Source: Oligoflexia bacterium
Lineage (GTDB): Bacteria; Bdellovibrionota_C; UBA2361; JAFLCA01
NCBI GenBank assembly: GCA_019694465.1
Contig: JAIBBV010000024.1
Span: forward strand, 1 to 47,930
Direction of reading: 5' to 3'
DNA: 47,930 bases
Positions 28,954 to 38,071 of this stretch are shown here, one piece after another. Under the pieces are notes generated by a model. The model ran no database searches. It saw only the letters and a list, made by a program, of their open reading frames with translations, and was not told the origin of the DNA. Numbering within the stretch: the first letter of the stretch is position 1; each line of letters begins with the position of its first letter. The position numbers were made by a program, and so were the translations under genes.

Positions 28954-30564
28954 ATGGGTAATCGACCGACATTCACAAGTGTTGTTGGAAACCTAAGAGC
29001 GTTAAATGGCGTAATTTTTGCGCTAGTCTGCGCACTAGCATCTGAGTTCTTCTTGCGCACTTTTTTACCGCGCATTGACCCGCTATCAACAACCGGCCGC
29101 ACAGCGGTACTATTTTTAAGTTTATATGTAATCCATCGTTTTGCGACTTCAACTTTTCGCGCCTATCGTCCGCGCGGCAAGGACTTCATAACACTCGGCA
29201 CAATTTTGCTTGGCTCAATGATGGTAATCTGGCTGGCGCGATTTTTAGCGCTAAGCATTGCCACTTCCTCAGTTGCCTCCGAGTTTATTGGAGGAGCATC
29301 CCGAGCATCATGGGATTTTGTTATTCCATTCGCAGCAGGCGCCTTGGTACTTCGTGCCATTCTTGGGCTGCAATATGGCTTAGTGTGTGGACTATCACTC
29401 GCTATTATTGTTGGCCTATATGTACCCGGCCAGCCGCTGCTAATTCCGCATGTTTTGGCCACCTCACTGGCAGCCTGTCTTAGCCTTTCGCGCTTTCGAT
29501 CGCGCTCAGCTTACCTACAGGCGGGCGTCACGGTATTCGTTATTTCTCTACCATTTGCCCTTGCCTCGTGCGTAGTCGAGGAGCATCTCATTCTCTCGGA
29601 CGTACTTATCCGAATTTTTGGTTCAGCTGCAGCTGGCATGTCGTGCGCCTTTATTGCCTCGGGCGTAACTCCTTTATTTGAGTATTTCGGTGGTTATGTA
29701 ACTGATATGCGCCTAATAGAAATGGCGACACTCGACCATCCATTGCTTAAGGACTTAAGCATTCAGGCCCCAGGAACTTGGAACCACTCCATGGTCATGG
29801 GCATGATGGGCGAGTCAGCCGCCGATGCAATCGGAGCTAATCCGGTAGTAACACGAGTAGGTGCTTACTTTCATGACATAGGGAAGGTAAAAAAGCCCCT
29901 GTATTTTGTAGAGAATCAAGGCGGCGGCGAAAATCGGCACGACAAACTCAGTCCATCAATGTCGGCGCTAATTATTCGCTCGCATGTAAAGGATGGAATA
30001 GACCTAGCAGAGCAATTCAAACTACCAGCCGCGATAATGGACATGATTCCGCAGCACCATGGCACATCCTTGATAGAATACTTCTACGACAAGGCGCGCA
30101 AAGAGTGCGAAGAAGCTGGCCAGGATCCGGATGGAGTTGATAAGAGCCTTTATACTTACCCTGGCCCCAAGCCACAAACAAAAGAGGCTGGCATTCTGAT
30201 GCTGGCAGACGGAATAGAAGCTGCGTCACGCACGCTTTCCGATCCAAGCTTCGACCGTATCCAGGGGCTTGTGCAAAAAATGATCAATAAAGTTTTTGCC
30301 AGCGGCGAGCTGGATGAATGCGAGCTAACATTGCGAGATCTTCATCAGATAGCCAAGTGCTTCACTCGTGTTCTAAGTGGAATTTATCACCAACGAATTG
30401 CGTATGCAGAACCAGCAGAAAAGACGAACGAAGCTGAAAGCGTCAGCCCAAAGTCCGCGGCCTTGGACAATACAAATAGCAACGACAAAGGGCGTGAAGG
30501 CACCGAAGACAGCGGCGATCAGAAAGATTCTAAAGAAGGTCTTAAGCGACTCGGCCTTCAGTAA
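28954..30564 (+). CDS. HD-domain membrane phosphodiesterase (PgpH/YqfF-like, lacking the extracellular domain)
   Basis: 536 aa. Residues about 15-240 hold several hydrophobic helices (the 7TM region), then the HD domain: APGTWNHSMVMG with His278, VGAYFHDIGKVKKP with His307-Asp308, and IPQHHGTSL. These closely match the HD part of PgpH, which cleaves c-di-AMP. The usual large extracellular 7TMR-HDED domain between the first helix and the rest is absent, so homologues of 700-850 aa are longer. The last 55 residues (Asn/Ser/Asp/Lys-rich) overlap ybeY. Neighbours phoH and ybeY are the usual partners. The start is 5 nt after phoH; c-di-AMP as substrate is inference. Confidence 0.88.
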   Translation: MGNRPTFTSVVGNLRALNGVIFALVCALASEFFLRTFLPRIDPLSTTGRTAVLFLSLYVIHRFATSTFRAYRPRGKDFITLGTILLGSMMVIWLARFLALSIATSSVASEFIGGASRASWDFVIPFAAGALVLRAILGLQYGLVCGLSLAIIVGLYVPGQPLLIPHVLATSLAACLSLSRFRSRSAYLQAGVTVFVISLPFALASCVVEEHLILSDVLIRIFGSAAAGMSCAFIASGVTPLFEYFGGYVTDMRLIEMATLDHPLLKDLSIQAPGTWNHSMVMGMMGESAADAIGANPVVTRVGAYFHDIGKVKKPLYFVENQGGGENRHDKLSPSMSALIIRSHVKDGIDLAEQFKLPAAIMDMIPQHHGTSLIEYFYDKARKECEEAGQDPDGVDKSLYTYPGPKPQTKEAGILMLADGIEAASRTLSDPSFDRIQGLVQKMINKVFASGELDECELTLRDLHQIAKCFTRVLSGIYHQRIAYAEPAEKTNEAESVSPKSAALDNTNSNDKGREGTEDSGDQKDSKEGLKRLGLQ

Positions 30565-30931
30565 GCTGCCTGTAAGCGTTAAGCATTTAAGCGTTACTTT
30601 TACTGATGATGCTTCGATTCGCATTCTAAATAGGAACTATCGCCGCAAAGATAAGCCAACTGATGTCTTATCGTTTCCTCTCTTAGAGGGCCAAGCCGCT
30701 GAGCTCGCTCCATCGCTAGGGGATTTAGTTATCTCTCTCGAGACAACACGCGCGCAGGCGAAACGCTATCAAGTCACACCCAGCTGCGAATTGCTGCGTC
30801 TTATGATTCACGGACTTTTGCACCTAGCTGGCTATGATCATGAACGCGTTCCCCCAAAGGAGGCTCAGCGCATGCGCAGGACAGAGCGTCGAATCTTGAG
30901 TGACTTTAATCCGCCTCCTAGCATCTTGTAG
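30404..30931 (+). CDS. ybeY: Endoribonuclease / rRNA maturation factor YbeY
   Basis: 175 aa from the ATG at 30404; a GTG at 30377 is possible upstream and one at 30494 inside. The zinc site HGLLHLAGYDH (His-x3-His-x5-His) and the block NRNYRRKDKPTDVLSFP identify the family. The conserved fold begins at about WTIQIA (residue 20), so the start must lie inside the preceding HD gene, giving an overlap of at least about 110 nt and 161 nt with the chosen ATG. YbeY acts in 16S rRNA 3'-end maturation with PhoH/YbeZ, also in this operon. Confidence 0.92.
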   Translation: MQNQQKRRTKLKASAQSPRPWTIQIATTKGVKAPKTAAIRKILKKVLSDSAFSKLPVSVKHLSVTFTDDASIRILNRNYRRKDKPTDVLSFPLLEGQAAELAPSLGDLVISLETTRAQAKRYQVTPSCELLRLMIHGLLHLAGYDHERVPPKEAQRMRRTERRILSDFNPPPSIL

Positions 30932-31011
30932 AACCAACCCAGATTAAACCCAGTCATATCTAGGCGGAGAGCTTGTGGATTGCCACGCCCAAGAAAATTG
31001 GGCTTGCAATC

Positions 31012-31051
31012 AGAAGCGGGCCCAGCCTTCAGCATTGAGGAGCCCGCTTCT
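31012..31051. terminator. 10-bp stem between convergent ybeY and hybrid kinase
   Basis: agaagcgggc (31012-31021) and gcccgcttct (31042-31051) are exact complements with a 20-nt loop. The right arm overlaps the kinase stop codon. It lies at the meeting point of two long convergent operons and probably ends one or both transcripts; no T run follows, so the assignment is moderate. Confidence 0.45.
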
Positions 31052-32936
31052 AAAGTGCCGCTGCGCCACTCGGCCCCAATTCGCCTACGCAGGCCTGCGC
31101 TATCGCAGCTATGAGAACATCCGGAGCGACAGGCTTAAGCAAACTCGCACAAGCCCTATTCACAGTTGTAGGACGGACATCGCCAGACATGGCAATAAGC
31201 GGCTGAGTCCACGCATGTTGATGCATACGCCCGGCAAGCTCTACAACGCCACCATCGGGCATGTGCGTATCACATAACACTACATCTACATTAGAATAAT
31301 TTAATACACTCTCAGCTTGAGAGATCGTAACTGCCCCAAGCCCTATAAGACCTGAGCGCTCTAGTACTTTTATCGTAGACTGCACGGACCAGGCATCATC
31401 ATCTACTACTAGCACACGTTTTCCATGCAAGCTCATCCAGGGGCCTGCTACTGCAGGAGCATGGGAGGCATGCAATGGCAGCTCAACCTTAAAGATGCTC
31501 CCTTTTCCAGGCTCGGATTGAACTGAAACACATCCACCATTTAACTCCAATAAAATTCGCGTCAAGGCCAGCCCTAACCCCGTACCTGGATTGGCCTGGG
31601 TATGAAATCTGGTAAATGGCTTGAACAGCTGCTGACACTGCTCAGCGCTCAAACCTGGCCCAGAATCCTTAACTGAGATGGAAACACATGTCTCAATGCA
31701 CTCAATCTCAACACTCACCCCCCCATGCTCTGTATACTTAACAGCATTCCCAACTAGGTTTGCTAGTACTCGCCCAAGCTGTCGCCCATCACCTAGTACA
31801 ATTAGCCCAGGTCGATCTTTAATCTCCAACATTAGCCCCTTCAGTCGGGCTTGGTGGGTAAAATTTCTAACTACTCTCTGCGCAAGCTCTCCAATATCCA
31901 CTTTGTTGCGCTCAGCGCGAAGCTGCCCAGAGCGGTGCCGAGTCAAATCCAGAACGTCCTCTATCCGATTCGCCAGATCCTCGCAATTAGACAGGGCGAC
32001 ATCAAAAAGCTCCTGCCGCTCCTTGTCATCATTCTCGGTTCTAAGAACGTGCAGCACTGCCTTAATGTTATGTAAGGGCGATTTCATATCATGCGAGATA
32101 TGGGCAAGATCATCAGCCTTCTTCACAACACTTTCTTCTGCAATTTTTGCCCGCGTCTTATACTGCGCAACCTCGTGACTTGACTCCCAGCGCGAACAAA
32201 AATCCTCTGTAAGTCGGCGAGCTAGCGCTAAGGCACCGTCGGCCGGAAAGTTTCGTTCTGCGTATCCAAGCCAAACTACTGCGCGACCGTAAGGCGCCCT
32301 GGCCCTAATCAAAATTCCGTAGCGAAAGCCTAGCCCGCTAAAATTACCGAAGATCCGCTGATCAAGAGCGGCATCACTGAAGCCCCAATCTAACTCCAAT
32401 CCAGCAGTTAGATGGACCCTCACAAAGCGTTCAAACTCGCGCCTCAAAAGACTATGCTCCGGAGTAACAAGTGTTCGAGCGGCGGCACTCTCATCCTGGA
32501 AGGCAATCACGGCAACAGTTGCCCCACAACGTTCCCGCAGCTCTGCTAGCCTAGATATCAAAACAGCTGTATCAGCAGTCCGACCATTTATGGCATTAGC
32601 AAGCAGACCTTCAGTAACACCACTAGCTTCCGGCTGTAGTTTTAAATTAAGTACCTCCTGCGGAACTGGCCCAGCATCATCGGGATGTCCAACATTTGTT
32701 TTCAACGACACGCCAGCTCTTAGATGTCGCAACAACAAAATACTTAGTAGGTCGTTAAATTTGAGGCGCCGCGCTCCCTCTATCCCACTAATGGAAGCCA
32801 GCCGCTCAAGCATGCGCGAGATGAGGAATCGCCAAACTAGACTCGCTCCAGACGCGCCGAGTAAGAGGCCTATTGCAAGCCAAACATTTGACCGGCTCAA
32901 CCAAACCTGCTGTAAGTAGTCGACCAGATTACTCAT
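31050..32936 (-). CDS. Hybrid sensor histidine kinase with C-terminal receiver domain
   Basis: 628 aa from the ATG at 32936, which overlaps the upstream stop as ATGA; an ATG at 32954 is also in frame. One membrane helix (about 18-40) is followed by a soluble region of about 100-250 with no clear sensor family (GAF-like fold is possible). The HisKA site is AHISHDMKSPLHNIK with His282, and the ATPase has LANLVGNAVKYTEHG, DSGPGLS and GTGLGLAL. The receiver has VLVVDDDAW and phospho-acceptor VVLCDTHMPDGG, with Lys in SLLKPVAPD. It ends the Tad operon. Direct coupling to the upstream receiver protein suggests that the two form a phosphorelay. Confidence 0.93.
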   Translation of the reverse strand: MSNLVDYLQQVWLSRSNVWLAIGLLLGASGASLVWRFLISRMLERLASISGIEGARRLKFNDLLSILLLRHLRAGVSLKTNVGHPDDAGPVPQEVLNLKLQPEASGVTEGLLANAINGRTADTAVLISRLAELRERCGATVAVIAFQDESAAARTLVTPEHSLLRREFERFVRVHLTAGLELDWGFSDAALDQRIFGNFSGLGFRYGILIRARAPYGRAVVWLGYAERNFPADGALALARRLTEDFCSRWESSHEVAQYKTRAKIAEESVVKKADDLAHISHDMKSPLHNIKAVLHVLRTENDDKERQELFDVALSNCEDLANRIEDVLDLTRHRSGQLRAERNKVDIGELAQRVVRNFTHQARLKGLMLEIKDRPGLIVLGDGRQLGRVLANLVGNAVKYTEHGGVSVEIECIETCVSISVKDSGPGLSAEQCQQLFKPFTRFHTQANPGTGLGLALTRILLELNGGCVSVQSEPGKGSIFKVELPLHASHAPAVAGPWMSLHGKRVLVVDDDAWSVQSTIKVLERSGLIGLGAVTISQAESVLNYSNVDVVLCDTHMPDGGVVELAGRMHQHAWTQPLIAMSGDVRPTTVNRACASLLKPVAPDVLIAAIAQACVGELGPSGAAAL

Positions 32937-34192
32937 GCTGCTACTGAACGACAATTTGCCCTTTCAAGTAACTTCTCAACATGCACAGCTAGTAGTCTTG
33001 GATCCTCACTTTTACTCACAAAAACGTCTGCACCCTGACGCAGCAGGCGCAGCTCAGTTTCAATATCGTGATCAGAAGTAAGCACTATGAGCGGCAAGTC
33101 CTTCAGCTCCACGATTTTTCGAAGCTTCATAACGAAATCTGACCCGCTCATCCCAGGCATATGCAGATCGCAAATTATTAGGTCTGCCGCAGCACGTAGC
33201 TGTCGCTGCACCAAAGCTAGAGCATCTTCTGGCTTATTTTGGATAACGATCTCCACCTCAAAACGCTGCAAAAAGCGCTCGAGTACTCTAGAAAAAGTAC
33301 TATTATCGTCAATTATTAGGACTTTCTTCTTTAGCGCTTTGAGTTCCGCAGTTGCTTCAGGAGGGCTCTTTTGTTCCTCGCGAACAAAAGGAATTACATT
33401 CGCTGGTGCTGGCTTGTTCTCTAGCAATGCGCTGGCCTGAGGTTTCCAGCGCAGGCCAACCCTAAATTGTTGAACGCCGAATTCAATCCCTTCAAAATGT
33501 ATTAAACTGCCATCCCTGCGTCTGAAGACGCTAGGCCCCGGAGCTAGCCCCGCCAAAAGGTCGCGTAAAGCAGGCGCCACCTTGCGATGCACCACCCCCT
33601 GTCCAACTTTTCCTCCTGCCACGGCGAACTCATAGGCAAGCTGCCCCTCAATCTGCAGAATCGTGCACTCACTTGCGCCATTGTCCTCGCAGACCTTGAG
33701 CAGCTCAACCAAAGTGCCCGCTGCTGCAGTGCGAAGCTGCGCCTCGCTTAAGCCTGCACTTGACGCGGACTGCCCAGCTTGACGCACCTGCGACCAGGTT
33801 GCCAAGTAAATCGGCAGTCCCCTATTTTGAATTAGCACAGAGCCAGCTGCTTCAGGATTCACACACACAACCGCGCGGGGCTGAACTAAACCGCCTAATG
33901 GCACCGCCCCCTGCTGCAAATATGCCAGCAACGCCTCAGCCTCAGCGGCCGAACAAATTTCAACCTCAGGAACCCGTCTTAAGAGTGGCAAACGCAATAT
34001 CTGCGCCGCTTGCTCCATAACGAACTCCTCACTTACCCCTAAAAACTGAGCAACAGCCAAGGGTAGCTCGCGACGGTCAGGGGTTGAACGTTTAATTCTC
34101 TCGAAAGCGGCGCCACCTACTAGCCGCACTAAAATTTGCTCCAGATTGCCCGGTCGCCGCGCAAAAATTCTTTCCATTACTTCGGTTATCAT
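32933..34192 (-). CDS. GspE-N-like / receiver fusion protein of the Tad operon
   Basis: 419 aa, soluble. Residues about 1-140 resemble the T2SSE-N (MshEN-like) domain of GspE/PilB ATPases: AVAQFLGVSEEFVMEQAA, then GAVPLGGLVQPRAVVCVNP and GLPIYLATWSQVR. Residues about 155-250 resemble the next GspE lobe (LVELLKVCEDNGASECTILQ; FRRRDGSLIHFEG; QQFRVGLRWKP). The ATPase domain is absent. Instead, after a Pro/Glu linker, a receiver domain (290-410) has Asp295/296, phospho-acceptor Asp342 (ICDLHMPGMSG), Thr372 and Lys394. No RLG c-di-GMP motif is evident. ATGA overlaps join it to tadE and to the hybrid kinase. The GspE relation is by pattern, not by search. Confidence 0.72.
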   Translation of the reverse strand: MITEVMERIFARRPGNLEQILVRLVGGAAFERIKRSTPDRRELPLAVAQFLGVSEEFVMEQAAQILRLPLLRRVPEVEICSAAEAEALLAYLQQGAVPLGGLVQPRAVVCVNPEAAGSVLIQNRGLPIYLATWSQVRQAGQSASSAGLSEAQLRTAAAGTLVELLKVCEDNGASECTILQIEGQLAYEFAVAGGKVGQGVVHRKVAPALRDLLAGLAPGPSVFRRRDGSLIHFEGIEFGVQQFRVGLRWKPQASALLENKPAPANVIPFVREEQKSPPEATAELKALKKKVLIIDDNSTFSRVLERFLQRFEVEIVIQNKPEDALALVQRQLRAAADLIICDLHMPGMSGSDFVMKLRKIVELKDLPLIVLTSDHDIETELRLLRQGADVFVSKSEDPRLLAVHVEKLLERANCRSVAA

Positions 34193-34893
34193 TGCACCAT
34201 CCCTCGTAGATGAATTACACGCGTTGCATAAACAAGTGGCTCACCCGCTAGCTGAGCATATGCTGCTCCGGCAAGTGTTCCGCCTAATGACACAAAAACT
34301 CTGATACCAGCGCCTACGCTTATCGGTAGATAGGCCTGCGAATGCCAGCCATATAGGCCACTTGGCTGGGCCAATAGAGAAACTGTTGAGGGTTGGCCAT
34401 TAGCCCCAGGTACAGACTGTAGTGCCTCGGCTACCAAGCGTTGCTCAAGATCAGTTTGCTGTAAAAGCGCGCTACTAACACTTAGAGAACCAAAGTTTCT
34501 ACGGCGGCAAGCGCCACTTTGAATACCTTGGCTAAACCCAGATGTCTCATCGATTGATATGGGGCACACAACAATCTCATAAAAGACTCTCGTCCCCCCT
34601 AATCCTTGGGCACTCAAAGCGGCCGCGACTTTACTCATACTCTCATCAAGATAAGCATCCACAGCCTGTTGATCGACTTGGATCTGTGTGCCTGCTGAAT
34701 CGAAGCGCAGCGGCCGAACACTTGAGTCTCCCAGTGCCTGCTCGATTAGCTGATGCGCAAAGCGGATACGATTTAAGTAGTCAGTTACACCCATACCTCC
34801 AAGGAACAGCGCTAATAGTACGACCATGATAACCGACAGCTCCAAGGTCGCGATACCAAGGCAGGTCCGATTTGCTGAGCGCCTTAATCCCAT
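34189..34893 (-). CDS. tadE: TadE-like minor pseudopilin
   Basis: 234 aa. The prepilin-like N-terminus has Gly13 followed by IATLELSVIMVVLLALFLGG, with Glu18 at +5 from the presumed cleavage point, then a long hydrophobic helix. The rest is periplasmic and rich in beta structure, with a Cys pair (VCPIS, GACRRR) that could form a disulfide. TadE-type pseudopilins are cut by the prepilin peptidase and help pilus assembly. It starts 3 nt after tadG and its stop overlaps the next start as ATGA. Confidence 0.8.
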   Translation of the reverse strand: MGLRRSANRTCLGIATLELSVIMVVLLALFLGGMGVTDYLNRIRFAHQLIEQALGDSSVRPLRFDSAGTQIQVDQQAVDAYLDESMSKVAAALSAQGLGGTRVFYEIVVCPISIDETSGFSQGIQSGACRRRNFGSLSVSSALLQQTDLEQRLVAEALQSVPGANGQPSTVSLLAQPSGLYGWHSQAYLPISVGAGIRVFVSLGGTLAGAAYAQLAGEPLVYATRVIHLRGMVQ

Positions 34894-34896
34894 AGC

Positions 34897-36345
34897 CTAT
34901 CTCGCCAACACGCTGGTTCTCTGCCGCATAATGACCGGGGCAAGGACGCCACGCTCTATGTCATCAAAATTGGAGACATTTACTACATCCAAGCGCAGGT
35001 TCTGATTGGACTCACTTGAAAACAACTGCTTGAGCGCATCAACGCGCGCATCAAGATCAGGACTATCATTTCCCAAATGCCTACTTAGGACGTATGTTAG
35101 AGAAATTCTCAACGCGTTGCCGCTATCACTGATATCTTGTCGCAGTGCCGCAAGTTGCGCCTGCAGCAAGGGCGACGATGCGGCGTCTGGAAAACGCGCG
35201 CCCAAGGACCATGGAACATCTCCGGCAAAAATGAACATGGACTTCACTGCATTTCCAGATAAACCACCACGATTACCTTGGAAGTAAGCCCCAACTACTT
35301 GAGATCTCAGTTCACGTAGAATTTCATGGGTTTCGGGCAAAGTCCCCTCTCTAACAGCCTGAGACCAAATAACCTCGCGTGCACGCAGGGCCGGCAGGTA
35401 AGCTGCATTTACCTGATATTGAGAGGGGTCACTAGCAGGTAGAATGAGGACTCCAGAATTACCTGAACTATTTGGCTCCAGTGCCGAATTGTACGTAGGG
35501 AATCTGTAGGGCGCATGGGCTTGCTCACGCTCTGCCGCAGCAGCGCACAAAACATTACGATTATGCACACCTGCGTAAAGATCAAAGTCTACCTCGCCCC
35601 CACCAACTGGCCGAGAATCTGGCGACTCCGTCGCTCGCACAACATCGATGTAAGTGCCATATCCGGGATAAACCCCAACTCCAACAGCATTCTTGCTAAA
35701 ATGCGACAAAAATTCATAAGCACGCTGCGCACTTTCTTTGTACCGCGACAGCACAGGGTTGAAACACTGCTGCGTAACAAGTAGAGGATTCAATACCCCG
35801 GAAATGTCTACTATCGGCTGTTCATACTCAAAAAAGCTCGCCGGCGGCCACTGTGCTGGGTCCCCCCAAGCAGTTGAAGCAAACACAGAAGGCCCCATGT
35901 AGCTACTAACATCCAATGCGACAAAAGAATCAAAAGGGGTACTGCGGGCGCGACTATAAGTCGAAAGAGGTATACTGAGGTCCATTCCGAAGTATTGAGG
36001 AAAGCTAAGCTTTACTGGAAGATTTATCAGTGCCGATACCTCATCTGCGCCCACGGTAACCTGTGCAGAGCTAGCACCAAATTGAGCTAAATAAGAACGG
36101 GTAGCCGTTTCAGCCTGCTCCTGATAGGGCAGGAAATGATCTCCATATGTCACCGCTTCGTCCAGCACCTTCTGCCATTTTTCTAACGCCGTGTAATAGC
36201 GTCCAGCGTCTAAGCTCAGTGAGAATACCAAAAACAGCAAGGGCAGAATTGCGGCCGCAAAAAATAGGGTCATGGAACCGCACTCTTGCGAGTGGCGCGA
36301 GGAGCGGCTGACCAAAATCTTTGCATCTAAAAGAGTAATACTCAT
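34897..36345 (-). CDS. tadG: TadG-like pilus assembly protein
   Basis: 482 aa. The N-terminus carries a hydrophobic segment (SMTLFFAAAILPLLFLVFSL) followed by SLDAGRYYTALEKWQKVLDE, the pattern of the Flp-pilus TadE/G-like N-terminal region. The rest is a large extracytoplasmic domain without a recognisable metal site, although TadG proteins often carry a VWA fold. The Tad context (9 nt after tadC, 3 nt before tadE) supports the call. Exact domain limits cannot be given. Confidence 0.8.
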   Translation of the reverse strand: MSITLLDAKILVSRSSRHSQECGSMTLFFAAAILPLLFLVFSLSLDAGRYYTALEKWQKVLDEAVTYGDHFLPYQEQAETATRSYLAQFGASSAQVTVGADEVSALINLPVKLSFPQYFGMDLSIPLSTYSRARSTPFDSFVALDVSSYMGPSVFASTAWGDPAQWPPASFFEYEQPIVDISGVLNPLLVTQQCFNPVLSRYKESAQRAYEFLSHFSKNAVGVGVYPGYGTYIDVVRATESPDSRPVGGGEVDFDLYAGVHNRNVLCAAAAEREQAHAPYRFPTYNSALEPNSSGNSGVLILPASDPSQYQVNAAYLPALRAREVIWSQAVREGTLPETHEILRELRSQVVGAYFQGNRGGLSGNAVKSMFIFAGDVPWSLGARFPDAASSPLLQAQLAALRQDISDSGNALRISLTYVLSRHLGNDSPDLDARVDALKQLFSSESNQNLRLDVVNVSNFDDIERGVLAPVIMRQRTSVLAR

Positions 36346-36354
36346 CTTTTCCTT

Positions 36355-37197
36355 CTAACTATGCGGCATAGCCTGACTTGTCATGTCGAGAACTTGCATG
36401 ATCGGGGGAACCAAGAAGAACAAGATGAGTCCGGCAAATGTGCAAAGTAGTGGCAAAGTTGCGCGAATCGGCATACGCGCAATCTCCTCCTCGACGGACT
36501 CTTGGTAGTAAAGCTGAGTCGCGTCACTTAACTCGCGTAAAGGCATTACCAACTCGCCCCCTTCTTTATGGGCAAGCGCCAGGTGAATAAAGGCATGTCG
36601 AACCGCTGGACAGGTAACCTGGGCAGCAACATCATTTAGACTATCCTCAAACGACCGGCCCGCTTCGGTTAGTGCCAAGACTCTCGCTATCAAGCGGCAA
36701 ACTGGATCACTTGATCGAGGCCTCTGCCGTCTGTCGTGCTCGAGCACTACCCGAATCGCGCTAAGAATGTCGTATCCAGAGTGTACTGCCATTACCAAGC
36801 GCTCCATTACGATTGGCAAAAAGAACTCTAGAGCGCGTGTCTGCCTAGCCGCCCGCTCACGCAAACGTCGCCTTGCCCACAGACATCCAAAGCCAAGGCC
36901 CCCGGCGCCAGCGCTAAAAACATTCTGTGCATTTGGAGAACCTAGGACATTTAGAACCGCTAAAGCGCTCAAAGCACAAACTAACGGCAATACTTTGCTA
37001 CCAGCTTCCATGCGCTGATATTTGGCAGGAGCAGTCTTAGCTACGCTGACACCGCTAACTGCCGCCTTTTTATCCTCTGCCCGATCAAGGTCGTGCATCA
37101 CCTCCAAAGCCCCACGCCTTCCTGCCTTGGCCATTGTCCAAGCTGCCGCCAATGCTGACATCAACGCTAAGGCTAACAATAGCGTCTGCACGCTCAT
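36355..37197 (-). CDS. tadC: Tad pilus inner-membrane platform protein TadC
   Basis: 280 aa from the ATG at 37197 (MSVQTLLLALALMSAL), which overlaps the tadB stop as ATGA; an upstream ATG in the same frame would overlap tadB by 34 nt and is less likely. GspF-type domain: FFLPIVMERLVMAVHSGYDI and LAHKEGGELVMPLRELSDA, ending with a pair of hydrophobic helices (ATLPLLCTFAGLILFFLVPP). TadB and TadC form the platform on which the TadA/CpaF motor acts. Confidence 0.9.
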   Translation of the reverse strand: MSVQTLLLALALMSALAAAWTMAKAGRRGALEVMHDLDRAEDKKAAVSGVSVAKTAPAKYQRMEAGSKVLPLVCALSALAVLNVLGSPNAQNVFSAGAGGLGFGCLWARRRLRERAARQTRALEFFLPIVMERLVMAVHSGYDILSAIRVVLEHDRRQRPRSSDPVCRLIARVLALTEAGRSFEDSLNDVAAQVTCPAVRHAFIHLALAHKEGGELVMPLRELSDATQLYYQESVEEEIARMPIRATLPLLCTFAGLILFFLVPPIMQVLDMTSQAMPHS

Positions 37198-38060
37198 AGC
37201 TTGGCCCTCGTCAAAGAGAACATCCAAGCAATCCCGAAAACAACCAAGGCTACCGAGACAGCCAGGGCACGCGACCCAACCGGACTGGCTAAGGCTAATT
37301 GAAAGGCCTTGGGATTGGTCATCCCTTGGATTAAACCGATAATCACAGCACAGATGCCAATCCCTATCGCAGAGAGTTTCTGCATAGCAACTGCACCGCG
37401 TACCCTACGCCTAAAGGATTGGCGATGGCGCGTAACTCTGGCCAAGCGCTGCAAACATTCGGACAAAGATGCGCCTTCCTGTCGAGCAAGAACAAAGGCA
37501 GTACGGAACAAATCAATATCGGGGTGCTGAACACTATCAGCAAACGCCAAAACCACCTCTTCTTCAGATTTGCCCTGACTAATGAGATCATCGAGCCGCT
37601 TCAACTCACCTTTAATTAACGACTTCTCCTCGAAAAGCTCAGAGCACTTTACTAGAGCCACTAGCGGGTCAAGCCCAGGTCGAACTGCCGAAGCAAGCGC
37701 TAAGAGAAGCGCAGGATAGTCACGTTCAAACTCCTGCGCGCGCGAGAAGGACGCTCGCTTTAGGCTCCAGTACTCGAGCAATACTGATATTGGCCCCAAT
37801 AGTAGGCCAGCGACATTGCCACTTAGGCCAGCTAACATCACACCAAGACAAGATGCGGCAGCAATGCGCGCCAACACTAAGCGGCGCGCAGAGCTAGGCA
37901 AGCCAGCGAAATACAGGAGCCTATCAACCCCCACATACACTTTCTCCGCATTGCCTTCGAGGCTAGTCCGCTCCTTAGGGCGTGGAGCCGCTCGTAGAAA
38001 TCCACCAAGCAAAACTCGCGCTCTAGCCCGTTCACTCGAAACAGATAGACTAAGCCCCAT
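37194..38060 (-). CDS. tadB: Tad pilus inner-membrane platform protein TadB
   Basis: 288 aa. Two hydrophobic stretches in the first half, the GspF-type domain (YPALLLALASAVRPGLDPL, FVLARQEGASLSECLQRLA) and a C-terminal helical pair (AIGIGICAVIIGLIQGM, ALAVSVALVVFGIAWMFSL) fit TadB. It begins 11 nt after cpaF and its stop overlaps the tadC start (ATGA). The protein is somewhat short at the N-terminus relative to typical TadB, but all core regions are visible. Confidence 0.9.
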   Translation of the reverse strand: MGLSLSVSSERARARVLLGGFLRAAPRPKERTSLEGNAEKVYVGVDRLLYFAGLPSSARRLVLARIAAASCLGVMLAGLSGNVAGLLLGPISVLLEYWSLKRASFSRAQEFERDYPALLLALASAVRPGLDPLVALVKCSELFEEKSLIKGELKRLDDLISQGKSEEEVVLAFADSVQHPDIDLFRTAFVLARQEGASLSECLQRLARVTRHRQSFRRRVRGAVAMQKLSAIGIGICAVIIGLIQGMTNPKAFQLALASPVGSRALAVSVALVVFGIAWMFSLTRAKL

Positions 38061-38071
38061 ACATCCTCCGC

